Assembly: GCA_003024175.1 (NCBI GenBank)
Contig: MDYQ01000042.1
Span: forward strand, 62,001 to 126,000
Reading direction: 5' to 3'
DNA length: 64,000 nt
DNA from: Planoprotostelium fungivorum
Lineage: Eukaryota > Evosea > Variosea > Cavosteliida > Cavosteliaceae
Below, in pieces: positions 10,712-22,393 of this stretch (positions within the stretch are counted from its first letter, which is position 1; each line of letters begins with the position of its first letter). Position numbers and translations under genes: made by a program. The notes beneath the pieces were generated by a model. That model worked only from the letters and a program-made list of their open reading frames with translations. It did not search any database and was not told the DNA's origin.

Positions 10712-13700
10712 ATGAAAGCATTTCTCACACTCCTTCTCATCTCGACTGCTCTTGCAGTGAATGAGCCATGGTCAGATCACCTTGCACCCGGTGGTGCAGG
10801 TATGACTGCCAACATGCCCTCCAGCTGCGCCTCACGCCTCCACTCTGCTCCATGTTACACCAGTTCGGGTGTCGCCATCGAGTTTGCATCTTCAACCGGT
10901 GAGCCCTGTCCCTGTTTCGATGGTGAGGTCGGCGTCTGTTTCCCCGGAGATGGACAGCCCGAAGTCATCGAGAGCCAATCTACTCTCAACAACTTTGTCG
11001 ATTACACCCTCGTCAAGGGTGAGCCCATCATCTTCCATCGATTGGAGGTTGACGATCTGATCAGGAAATGGAATGGCCAACTTTGGAACCATCGTCGGTA
11101 CCGCCTTTACGGACAACACCCAAGAAGTATTTATCACCGCCAAGGCAGGTTTCATCTTCAAATACAATCAGAACACCGGAGCCCTCGTCCAGTGGCTCGA
11201 CATCAGCAACCAGGTGCTACCTTTCTCTCCATCTCCATCATACCTCCATCTCAATCATATCAGGTGCACGATGCCGGAGATTACGGACTCTTGTCCATCG
11301 AGACCTCACCTGATTTCTCAAACAACCCCACCGTCTACTTCACTTACGCCGTCACTGCTCTTTATGGTCCCAATGATGATGAGAACGCCATCTCTTACTC
11401 TCGTCTGGCCAGAGTGACTCAAGGCTCTAACGGTTTGGGAGATCTGTCCACCATGAAGATTCTCATCGGAGTCGATCAGACCGATGCCCCCCTCCTCTGC
11501 TCGTCCACTCACATGGTGATCCGGAATTCCAAAATTCCGAATTTCCAACTCACGTGTCCAGGGTGGAGCCGTGGCCTTTGGACACGACGGAACCCTCTTC
11601 GTGACCTTCGGTGAAGGTGGCCACTTTGACACGGACATCTTTGACTTTGGACAACCTGATCTGTCTCGTTACCCCTACGATGACAAATGTCAAGTAGCAT
11701 TTGGCGCCACCAAGGCCATCGGTTCATTCCGCGCCCAATCGAAGGTGACGTCACGTGACGTCATCAACCACTGAACAGATCAGGACGTATTGTCCGGAAA
11801 ATTGTTACGTATCGATCCCAGCACGGGAGGCGGTATCTGCGCCGGTAGTGGTTACGCGGTATTGAACCCTTACTGTGACGGAAATCTATTTTCCACCCGA
11901 TCGAGAATCTATGCCATGGGCCTGCGTAACCCCTTCGCCATGAACGTAAAGCCGTTGGCCTCGGGAGAGGTCGTCAGCGGTCCCGGCGTACCTTACGTGG
12001 CCGACGTCGGACTCGGATCGTTCGAGGAGATGAACGTTGTCAGTGGACCCGGTCTCAATTTCGGCTGGCCTTGCTGGGAAGGTGAATTCCCACCAATTCT
12101 CCACGAGATCTGAAGGTCTCAGGTCCTCGTGCCATGGCCGGTTACCGTGACAACGCCATGACCAAATTGAGCTACACCCCCGCCCTAAACCGTCCCAAAT
12201 TAGACGACGGCACCGAATTCTCTTGCGCTTACGTGTACGCCAACATCACCACGGTTCACCCTACTTACTACCACTCTCGCTACACCGCCAACATGCAAGG
12301 ACTGTACGGAGAAGAGTACCAGCTCGACATGGGCTACGTGGGTAATTGCATCACCGGAGTCAACTTTTACACCGGCACGACGTACCCCGCGGAGTTTCAG
12401 AATCGCGTGTTCATCTTGGACTACGGAGCTTCTTGGATCAAGACATTGGACATGGAGGACGACGCTTACAAGCAAGTCAACTCTTTCGGTCAGTACGGTA
12501 CGTCCATCGTTGACTTGGAAGTCAACACGGTCAACGGAGACATCTGTTACGTAGAGATCCTCAACGCGGAGATCCACTGCATCAAGTACGCCTCTTCGGT
12601 ACCTCCGGTTGTTAAGGCTTCCTCCAACGTACAGTACGCCGCCATCAACACGCAGATCCAATTCTCCATGGACGGAAGTTTCGACGCCAACAATAATTCC
12701 GTAATCTCCGTGGTGTGGGATTTCGGAGACGGAACAACGGAGAAATTTCCCAACCCCGTTCACAGCTACAGTGCGGACGGTACGTACACGGTCACGTTGA
12801 CCGTCACCGGCGCCAAGTTCACCGTGTCCGACACTCTGTCCATCGTCATCGATGGTAAACCATCACCCGTGGTGACCATCTTCTCCCCCACCACCGACGG
12901 ATTCTTTGATTACGTTTCTACGTCGGACGTACTGCTAGCGGCCAACGTGCAGTCCCAATTGCCCGTGTCTTACTATTGGGACATCATCATGGTGCACGTG
13001 AATCACTACCACCCCGCCACCTTCACTTCGACATCGAAGAACATCACGGTGAACAACAGTCTCATGGGTGCTCAATCTCATTACGGTATGTCCTACGGTT
13101 TCTCCATCATCTCTGACGGTCTTCAGGTCTCAGATTCAACTTTTTGGTCCTCCTGACGGTGACGGACAGCAGAGGAGCCACCGGTACCGCATCCATTCGC
13201 CTGAGACAGTCTGGCTGGCAGACCACCCTGGGTAACCAGATACCCGTCCCACAGCTGACCACCACCGGCTATTACGCCGTCGGACAATTCGTCCGTTTCG
13301 ACGCTTCCTCCTCTTACGATTTGGACCTGGATTATCTCAACTACCAGTGGGATTTTGGAGATGGATTCGGACTCTACGGATTCGATCTGGCGGACACTCG
13401 CATCGCTACGTCTCACGTCTACTACACCGCGGGCACTTACACCGTCACCCTCTACGTGGAAGATAACTGGGGAGGTGTGGGCACTCTGAAGCACACGGTC
13501 GTCATCTCTGATGTCAACAACGCGTGGGTCGAACAACCTCTCGTTCCCATCACACCGCAGAATCCCCCCGCCTCGTTCGGAGCATCTGAGAGCCAGGCCG
13601 TCACCACTTCTACATCTTCCGCGGTGGTCACTTCCAGCGGCATGACCGAGCAGACGAGCACTTCACCCAGTACTTCCTCTCAATCGACCACGTCCCTGCA

Positions 13701-13878
13701 TCCGTCCACTTCGTCGCAGGCATCGAAGGCGAGCACCACGGAAGCCATCACCAGCAGTGTGGCTACTTCTTCGACGTCTTCCGTCAACGTCGATGTTTCT
13801 GGAACGCACTCGGAATCCAGCACCACCACCGTCACCGTCGGCATCTGCTTCGCGATATTCACAGTTCTGCTCCTGTAG
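10712..13878 (+). CDS. Secreted glucose/sorbosone dehydrogenase-like protein with two PKD domains and GPI-type tail
   Basis: Extracellular or surface-anchored protein. Residues 1-16 are a signal peptide (MKAFLTLLLISTALA). The first half is a six-bladed GSDH propeller of the PQQ-dependent type: HMGGAVAFGHDGTLFVTFG, YAMGLRNPFAMNV and VADVGLGSFEEMN then LNFGWPCWEG are the family's hallmark segments. Two PKD domains follow, near 12600-12840 (VVWDFGDGTTEKF, GTYTVTLTVTG) and 13260-13510 (YQWDFGDGFGLYG, GTYTVTLYVEDNWGG). The tail is Ser/Thr-rich and ends in a short hydrophobic stretch (VTVGICFAIFTVLLL), as in GPI-anchor signals. Several short introns are needed, for example near 11015-11065 and 11210-11270. 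The arrangement recalls Hedgehog-interacting and bacterial GSDH-PKD proteins. Enzyme activity and substrate are unknown. An AATAAA lies at 13911. Confidence 0.88.
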
Positions 13879-13938
13879 ACCGAATACAAGTAATGTCAGA
13901 CGAGTGTACAAATAAATTATCAGAGGATCAACACGACT

Positions 13939-16900
13939 TCATTTCGTTCGGTGTTTAACGAGCGTGTCCACCAGGAGTTTGTTCTGTTCGATCAGCTGCT
14001 GCATCTGTTTCTTCAACGTCTGGATCTCTGAGAAGGTCGTCGTGTTGGATTCTTCAGATTGAATCCTTCTCTCCTTCGCCATCTCCGTTGCAAAATGCCT
14101 GGCCTCCTCTTCCGTGAAGCTGAAGTTGGTGTACTTCCTCTCGAATAGCACCGGGTTTACACCCTTATCGGAAATGGTTCCTCCCTCCCATCTGACGAGA
14201 TTGGATTCCAGATCGATCGGCACGATCTGATGTCTCTTCCAACGGTTCACCGACCACCGGGCCAGACGAGTCAGCAGTGTCTGTGCCGATCCCCAGAGGG
14301 AATAGCGAGGATATAACTTGGAAGATATATAGATTTCCGTCACGTTCAAGTCCCACTTGAACTGATCGTCCTCCGCTTTGCTCATGTAAAGATCGCTGAT
14401 GACGGCGATAAACTGTACGGTGTCAGTGAGGTGAGGGTGGAGGTATCTTACCATGTTCATCAGGATGAGAGCTTGAAAAGACATGAAGAGTAAGAAAAAG
14501 ATCGGCCCAAATATGGGCTGCGCGGAGATCATGTCTGAGAAGGCGCTATCACCGAAGATGGTCTTGAATGCGCAGAGGATCGATAAGCCCATAGTACTAG
14601 TTGCTTCAACGCTGTCTGAGAATGCCATGAAGTAAGTGATGGAGAAAGCTAAGAGGACGTACAGGAAGAGTCCTACAAAGACCAACAGTTTTTGATCCGT
14701 TAACGTCTGAAGAATCATTAAGACTCGCGTGACGATAGATCCTCACGTTAATCAAAGAGATGACCACTCTCCCCCAACCAGGAAGAATCTCGAAGAATTT
14801 CAGAGATCTCAGTAGGACCAATAGTAATAAGACGCATGATAATTGCCTTGAAAGATCCAGTGTGAAAGTCAGCAGTTGGTGATTGTTACCGCCGGATTTG
14901 TACAAGATGTACCACTGCACCCTGAGGGCAAGAGTGGCGATAAATAAGAGAATCAAGAGGATCTCGTAGTAATTCCACAGGTCGCTGATGTAATTCAGAG
15001 TGCCCGAATAATAAAGCTATCGAGACGTGAGAGACTTTCTCGAACATTATGATCCTCACATCGGTGCCTTCTGATACGATCATGAGAAATAGGTAGACTA
15101 CACACCCAATTTCAGCCAGGACAAATAACCTGGTCCCGTGAGATTCAGCCGTGCGATAAATCTCACGTCTCAATACTGACTCCATTGATATCTGCCCTGG
15201 ACATCTTGATGACGGCTGAGCGTAGAGGTTGTCCAGCTCGAGTGAACTCCAAAGTGAAAGTGCAAGAGACGTACGCATTGATTGCATCATTGTACAGCGT
15301 CATCCTTGCGGACACGGCGGCCGTTCTTGTATCGATCCATTGATTCTCCACGAGATCTTCCAGCTGTCTGTATGCTTCTTCTGGATCCGTGGAAAGCTTC
15401 ACCATGTATCCTCCATGGTATACCATGGCAGATGGAGAGTAGAAGGAGAAGGTGTCTGAGCTCCACGACCATGTGTTGTTCGGTCCGTACGTGTCTCTGT
15501 CCACTCTATCGGAGGGAAAGTATATTCTGGATTGCTGTACGGCGATATGATCATGCAGCTGGACGCTTCGGTCCATCGTTCCATTAAGATCTCGTTGAGT
15601 GAAGGGGAGGAGAGTGTTATTCATCCAGTTCATCCAAGATGAACCGTCGATCGCATTGTCCCAATTTGTATCTTGTAGTCCCCCTTGAACGTACGATCTG
15701 AACCAAAATCCTTCATCATGTCAGAGGATGATACATGATTCCCATCCTCACCGTCTCGGTTCTCAGACTTGCCCAAACCTACGATAGCTAACGCCAGCAC
15801 TAAAGTCCAGAAGAGGTGAGGCACGATCGATTTCATAAAGTGTTTCACGGCAAAGATGGAGATGTGCCGAGCGATACTCGGTCTGGCATTGCAGGCGTCC
15901 ACTATTTTCGACATGATGGAGAACATCTCTGTGGTGTCATCCCATTCCTCCTTGGTCTGTCCCCTGAATGTCTTCTCCTTGCTCTCGTGAAACTTTTTGA
16001 GAATCTCATCGTGGACCGACATTCCCCTCCCATCGTCCTCGAGCAGATCGCATTCGCTGAGACCGGATCGAGTGACCATGTGTAGAGTCACCTTTCCTGA
16101 TTCCATCTCGTATTCTCCTTCTCTCCTGTAGTCGCCCCACTCGTCGAGGTCAAAAATTCTCTTGCCTTCTCCACAGATGCTGTTCAGAGCTACCAATAAG
16201 GCTGCGTCGCCTTTGTCGTGGGATTTCTGCACCGTTGGATATTTACAGAGAAGTGACACGGCCTGGTGATGCGCTCCCGCCGCTGCGTAATGGAGTAGAG
16301 TCTTCCCGTTGTGATCTCTCCTCAATTCTAACATGGAGATACAGTTCAAGAGATATCTGAGGCACTGAAGAGAATGTTGGGGGTCGAAACAAGTCGCTGA
16401 AGAAACGTAGACCCATGGGACGTGGATTGCCGATGTGACTAATTTACGGAAGAATGGTACGTCGTCGATGTATGCCTTGCATCGGATGTAATCCGCCAGA
16501 TCTTTGTCTAGCACCCTAGAACGAATGAGTCGACGAGAGGAAGGAGAGAAATCACCTCAGATGAGGGTCCGTTGCTCTCCAATGATCGATGAATAGCCAT
16601 CTCTTGTTGTACACGCTGCCGTGTAAAGTTGACCACCCTCTGTAGTGGAGACCATGACCCAATTGTAGTTGAGAAGTGTACCAATGGAAGGTGTGGTAAG
16701 GAGCGTAGCTGGCCAGAAGTTGACAGATCAGATGCGGATTCGACGAGAGTGGGCGAAGATTTTGTCGAAGCCAGCGGATAGACGTACATTTCCCCAGGCA
16801 TTCACTGTCGTACACCATCATGTCGTGTCGCTCAACTTCGGCTCCATTGTACAAGTACATGTTGCGTCCGTCCGAGGAACATAGTAGGTACATCTTGAAC

Positions 16901-18926
16901 AGCCTCCGTTGTGAGATGGATCTCATCTGAGAAATGTCCCATTCGATGAGGTTATATTGAGAGAAGATCCAAGCTCTCGTGTCTGAAAATGTGATCTGGG
17001 TGTCTCTCTCTGCCACTCGAATCTTCTCTCTATCTTCGATCTGTTCTCGTGTCAGTCCCCCCATCACGGTGGTTTCTCACATTCGATACATCGCATACGG
17101 TGACGTATCCAACTTGTACAATGAACAGTTTGTTTCTGTGGTAATAAATCGACTTCATCGGGCCCAGGTCACTGATGAGGGTGACGGAATCCGAGCCGAA
17201 TAAGGCTGGGGCTTTGGCTTCTTGGAGAGGCTCCCGAAAGATGTCTTTCAAATGTAAGGTGGAATGTTCCTCCCTCCCTTCCTCTTTCCTCTTCGTCTGC
17301 CTCCGTACCAGAGAGAGTCTTCTGATCTCGCTCGATTCGAATTCTCCCTTTTCATTCACTTCTCGAACATTCACATGATGATACAGGTTGTCCCTCTCGT
17401 CTAGACATATCGCCTCGATTCCATCCACGCCTTTGTATTTCCACCTCGCCCTCAGGTCCTTTTCATCCTTCAATTTCAGATGTTCACGTCTGAACTCACT
17501 GATAGCTTCCAAATGTGCATTCCTGTTTTCGTTGAAGCCACAAGATGTCTTCGGTTGACACACACGGCTCGCAGTGGGCTATTATAGTCTGGATTGTGTA
17601 AAGTCTTCACCAAACTCCAATCACAGACCCGCCACAGACTGATCAGGTTTTCTCCTTCAAATCGGTCAGAGAGAGATCAATGATTCACATCACCTGCGGA
17701 AATCAGCCATTGGCTTCTGTGGATGAGATGATGAATTGGTTCTCCGTGTGAAAAGCAAATGATCATCGTTCCGTCTTTCTGATATACTCTGACCTTCTTG
17801 TCTTTCCCTCCCGTAGCGATGCAATCGAAGACTGTGACCATGGTCGATACAGTGTGGTCCTTCATGCCCATCATATTTGATATCCTTCTTCCTCTGTAGA
17901 CTCGAATGTCATGCGGTGTGCAAGTGATGACCGAGTCTGAGGAGGGAGACGCCAGCATCTGACTGGCGCTGGGACACTCCAAATTTTGGAGGAAATGAGC
18001 GACCCCATCTTCCATGATCTCAAAGACATCTGCTCCTCCTTCGTGGCCGAGATACAGGAGATCCGTGTATACACAGACGCTGGTGTATGATCTCTCACGG
18101 ATGGAATAAGTCTCCATCCTCCTCTCTTCCCCGCTCCTCTTTTCGATGATCTTAAAGTCTTTTCTGGTGCTGATGTATATGTATGTTTCATCATGATCGA
18201 CACAGATAGGTGAATCTGTATGAAATGAATAGTCGGCCGAGCTCAATTTCAGATCATCCTGCCAATCATCAACATCTCACATCACGTCCATCTCACTTTG
18301 ATCTTCCAGACGAGTAGATTGGGTGGAAGGCCGTTGAAAGGGAAAGCGGATAGAAGGTCATCCCCTCGGATCGACAGAATGGGCTCTCCCTGCAAGGTAT
18401 CCAAGCGATCGATTATGGTGTAATTCGAAAGATCGACCGTCAATATACTTCCTTGAGATCCCACAAAGAGCCTGGTTTCTGAGGATTGTATGCTATTCGC
18501 GTCCACTCGCACACAAAAGCGGTGTATGATGTCCATTTTGTTCTGTATCGTCTGTCGGTTCTATATGACAACTCGAAAGAGTCTGTACTCACCATAGACC
18601 AGTGGATCACTTCTCCATCATCAGAAGCAGAAAAGCAAGAACTGGAATAGCCCTTACACAAAGCTCGCACTGAGGACTCATGGCCGTGCAGGAACCCTCG
18701 AACAGAGGCATCTTTTAAGCAAATGATCTGCAGCGGTTGCCTGCTGCCAGTATAAGCTAGGATCAGGTCGTCTTCCAAGACTGTAAATAACAGAACTGGG
18801 ACTGAGATGACTTTGTTTGGCTTCCCATCCACCACCTGTCGAGATGATGAGCTAAAGGTAACCGTCGTTAACACGATATCTCACAGATAGGGTGTATCCG
18901 TTCACACCTCTCTTCAGGACAGACAT
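13939..18926 (-). CDS. Polycystin-2-type TRP channel fused to WD40 and ankyrin-like regions
   Basis: Very large gene with open reading through many short introns. The N-terminal half (18926 to about 16560) is WD40-like: blades include FLHGHESSVRALC, GEVIHWSM, LFVGSQGSILTVDL, CIATGGKDKKVRVY, ENLISLWRVCDWSLV and GMHIWKLS. An ankyrin-like segment follows near 16320 (GKTLLHYAAAGAHHQAVSLL). After a first helix near 15790 (HLFWTLVLALAIVGL) comes the large extracellular TOP domain (15650-15170). Further helices follow, then the pore (LCAFKTIFGDSAFSDM) and last helix (GPIFFLLFMSFQALILMNM), which align with polycystin-2's ILGD filter and ILLNM segment. A C-terminal coiled coil (IQTLKKQMQQLIEQNKLL) ends the chain. 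Family members are cation channels of cilia and ER. The start MSVLKRGVNGYTLS is spliced to the first blade over a 50-base intron. Confidence 0.87.
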
Positions 18927-19158
18927 GCCGTGTTGTGACTTAAAAACAGCCTACAACAGATCGTGTGTGTGGAAACACAATAAAGACACCTTTGTAGAGC
19001 GGGTTTATTGCTCTTTCGCTGGATCAACTTCAGTCCAGCTATTGTCTCCATTGGCAAGCGAAGAGCTGCGAACCATCTGTGGTGGCTGATGAGCTTCAGG
19101 TGTCAAGACTGTCACAAACAACGAGAAAATTAGAAGACACGACACTGAATCGGGTAAC

Positions 19159-20414
19159 ATGGAAGGAACACGGCACCTATTGCCTTATGTAGCGAGTGCA
19201 ATAGCCATTTTGTCCGCTTCATTCGTATACTATAGATTTCTACAATCGAAAGGGTGACTACATCTCTGATCACAGCGCTCTGATCATATCACAGCACAAA
19301 GACCTCTTACAGAGTGAAGGACCTGTTCATCTATCCCATCAAATCATGTGGAGGGATTCGAGTCGAGAAGCATCAGGTTGGACCCTACGGATTGTTGAAC
19401 GATAGAAGATGGATGGTCGTATCAAACGAGAACAATTTCATCACGCTCAGGTATAATCATCAGCCATTCGACCCTAACCTAATCCTCAGACAATGTCCAA
19501 ACATGGCTCTCATCGCACCGAGTCTAACACCGACCCATCTCCACCTCGAATCACCCGGTGTGACCCCTATAGACGTACGATCCATCACCATCCATCCATT
19601 CACTCTTACAGATACCACTTCTCCCAGGAGAGAGATCAGAGGGCCCTCTGAAGACAGTCACTATCTGGGGAGGAGAGAACGATGCAGTCGATGAAGGCGA
19701 AGCAGCCGCAGAGTGGTTCACCAAGGTGTTGGGCAGAAGTGCCAGACTGGTGCGACAGAGAGACGATCACGACAGAGTCACTCCTTCGCATCACGTCGAT
19801 GGTCTATCCAATCTAGTCAGCTTCGCCGATGGTTTCCCTCTTCTCTTGACTTCCACCTCCGGCCTGGCCCTCTTGAACGAGAAGATCACCGGAAAGGGTG
19901 GAGTGTCTTTACCCATGTCCAGATTCAGGTGAATTGAAGATCATCCGCATCACATCTCCATCTCGCTCTCTATCATCATCACGTGGCGTCGATTCGGAGA
20001 CACTCGATGACTTTAAGAAGGCCCAACATTGTCATCGATGGTGTGGGTGTTGGTTTCGTCGAAGACGTGTGGAGCCGCATCACCATCGGTGGCGTCCGAT
20101 TCTCCGTCGTGAAGCCTTGTGCTCGCTGCAAAGCGACGACGGTGGACAGTCTGACGGGCAAATTTGACGGTCCCGAGCCTCTAGAGACACTCAAGACCTT
20201 CCGAACGATGAAAGGATTAGAGGTGAGTCTTATAGACCTGTACGAACGGATCGAATCGAGAGGAACGAACGAGATCACCGATCGTGTTGAGATGATGAGA
20301 ATGACATGATGAAAGGGTGTATACTTTGGACAGAACTTGACCCAAGAGAACGAGGGGACTGTCTCCGTGGGTGACGCAGTGTACGTATTGAAGCACACCG
20401 TGCCCACAAAATAA
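19159..20414 (+). CDS. MTARC: mARC-like molybdenum cofactor MOSC protein
   Basis: Member of the mitochondrial amidoxime-reducing component family, which reduces N-hydroxylated compounds at a molybdenum cofactor with electrons from cytochrome b5. The first exon encodes a signal-anchor helix (VASAIAILSASFVYYRF), and splicing over a 41-base intron gives TSYRVKDLFIYPIKSCGG, the start of the MOSC_N domain (GLLNDRRWMVV). The MOSC core follows: LVRQRDD, DGFPLLLTSTSGL, RPNIVIDG and VKPCARCKATTVD, whose second Cys corresponds to the molybdenum ligand in human mARC. It ends YFGQNLTQENEGTVSVGD. The stop overlaps an AATAAA at 20410-20415. It is convergent with the CDS gene, with 50 bases between stops. 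Confidence 0.93.
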
Positions 20415-20464
20415 AGAAGAATGTCCCACGCTCCCAATTTCATCGACACCGAAGCGAGATGACT

Positions 20465-21994
20465 TTATAGAGAGATCGATTTGACAAGAGAAGTGCCGTT
20501 GAGCTGTCTCCACAAGAGAAGCTTCTCCTTCTCTGGCAATGCAGTGATGAGAGAGATGATGTGTTCTACGTCGGAGCTAGCTCTCGGCATGATGAAAGTG
20601 CTGATGTAGACGTGGGTGAACAGCTGCATGATCATCTGACAGTCCATTCTGTCGGTCACACCACCGTGACCGGGGAACATGCTGTCAAAGTCCTTGATCT
20701 TGTAGGCCCTCTTGATGGCTGAGGCGAAGAACCCTCCAAAGGGGGCGATGAACGAAGCGAAGAAGGCGAAAGACATCGAATGCAGTTGGATGGGTCTCAG
20801 ATCGATCGTGCTCATTCCAAACTGCTTCATCTTCAGATTCATAGACATAAGACTTCAGACATAAAGACTAGAAGATATAGAGACTTGAAGACATGGAGAC
20901 TTGAAGACTTGTAGACTCACCGTGTTGGATATGAAATCGGGGAGGGCGTAAGTGTGGGGGACGAAGACGGGGTGGGGATCACATTGGAGGGTGTAGAAGA
21001 AGCTGTCCTCTCCTTCGTCTGTGTTCTTGGGGCAGATCATCCATTGGAATCGTGCGAGAGCGTCGGACAACTGTTCGAGTGTGAGCATCATCGTGATGAC
21101 ATGATCAGAAGATGATCATCGGACAGAGATGAAGATGGAAGACGATGAAGAAACACGGACAAAGAAGGCGATGGCGAGAGTCCAGAAGAAGGCACCGATG
21201 AAACCCTCCCACGTCTTGTTGGGAGAGAGGGAAGTGAGGGGGCGGTTGATGAACTTTCTTCCAGCGACGAGTCCACAGAAGTAAGCCATGATGTCGTTGC
21301 AGATGATGAGAGAGGCGGGCAAGATGAACCAGATGATACCGCGGGTGATGTTGGTGATGGCTGTGCTGGATTGGAGGAGGAGGAGGAGTGTCATTAGAGT
21401 CCATGTCAGCTGTCCCAATTGGTACTTGAGGACCTTTCCTCTTAATTGGAGGACGAACCCGATGAAACCTGTCTTGCATCAGAGACAGAGAGAAGAAGGT
21501 GCGGACGTACCGATGACGTAGAGACCGAACGATATGGCCAGGTGGTAGCGCAGCGTGAAGGCAGCGGCGGGGAGAAACTTCAAATGAGGCAGAGACTTTG
21601 GAGCGTACACCCAGAAGAGAGTCGAGAGGAAGAGATACCTGAAGGTCAGCTCTTGTAGAAATCACATTGTCGCTCACCATTGGTGAAGCCGATACCAACG
21701 TAGTTTTCTCTCTTTGGCTTCGTGATATCTGATGACGATGATCTCTCTGAAGATGCCAAATTGAATGAGCACGACGAATGCTGCGATGACGTAATGGTTG
21801 CTATTGATGATGATTGCAAAGACTATGATCATAAGGAGACCAGCTATTGAACGGGTCTTGACCTTGGCCCAGAAATCAGCCCTCTTCTTGGCTTCATCCT
21901 CAGGTGTTACGACCACTGATTTTGGTTCTTCTGCTTTCTCATTATTTGTTGCCTTTCGTTGACGTAGAGTGCTCTCTGCTGTAGAGTCGCTCAT
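20465..21994 (-). CDS. CDS1: Phosphatidate cytidylyltransferase (CDP-diacylglycerol synthase)
   Basis: Makes CDP-diacylglycerol from CTP and phosphatidic acid in the ER membrane, feeding phosphatidylinositol synthesis. Exon 1 begins MSDSTAESTLRQRKATNN and has a first helix pair (IAGLLMIIVFAIIINS). Conserved segments in order: ICNDIMAYFCGLVAGRKF, LSPNKTWEGFIGAF and the complete cytidylyltransferase signature SAIKRAYKIKDFDSMF followed by PGHGGVTDRMD around 20640-20720. The tail is short and basic. The length fits eukaryotic CDS enzymes. One intron (about 20833-20921) is made of imperfect short repeats. It shares a 400-base divergent upstream region with the dynein light intermediate chain gene. 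Confidence 0.95.
20841..20915. repeat. Degenerate short tandem repeats inside a CDS intron
   Basis: The unit resembles agacttgaag / agacatgg / agacataa, repeated about seven times on the plus strand. It fills most of an intron of about 90 bases, longer than most here, which suggests intron growth by slippage. Confidence 0.6.
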
Positions 21995-22393
21995 GGTGGC
22001 TGAGATCCAGATGATGTGTTGTCTGTTGAGTTCCCTATCTACAACACATAAATTGGCAATTTCATTGTGTGCTTATCAAATGATCTAGATCTCGTACAAC
22101 CTCTACCTATTGGTGAATACCGCTCTCTAAAGCTCTTTTACACAAGACTGGATGACCGAGTGAGTGGGGAGATCAGATTCTCGATTGACATCATATTGAA
22201 TCAGATGTCTAGCTGAGATACGATCAGCACTTGGAGATGCGAAGAGCATCTCATCCAAAATCAAATGAATGGGACGAGTTGAGTTGCAAAAAAGAGGGTA
22301 AAATAGTGTTGCAAATTACGTTGCACGTCTACAACTATCGCGGCCGCCAGTGGTCATCATTGGAAGAGGGCAGAGCTCGGAAGGTCAGACCGA
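21995..22393. promoter_or_regulatory. Divergent upstream region of CDS and DLIC genes
   Basis: About 400 bases between two start codons pointing away from each other. Both promoters are expected here. No clear TATA box and no further gene seen. Confidence 0.4.
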
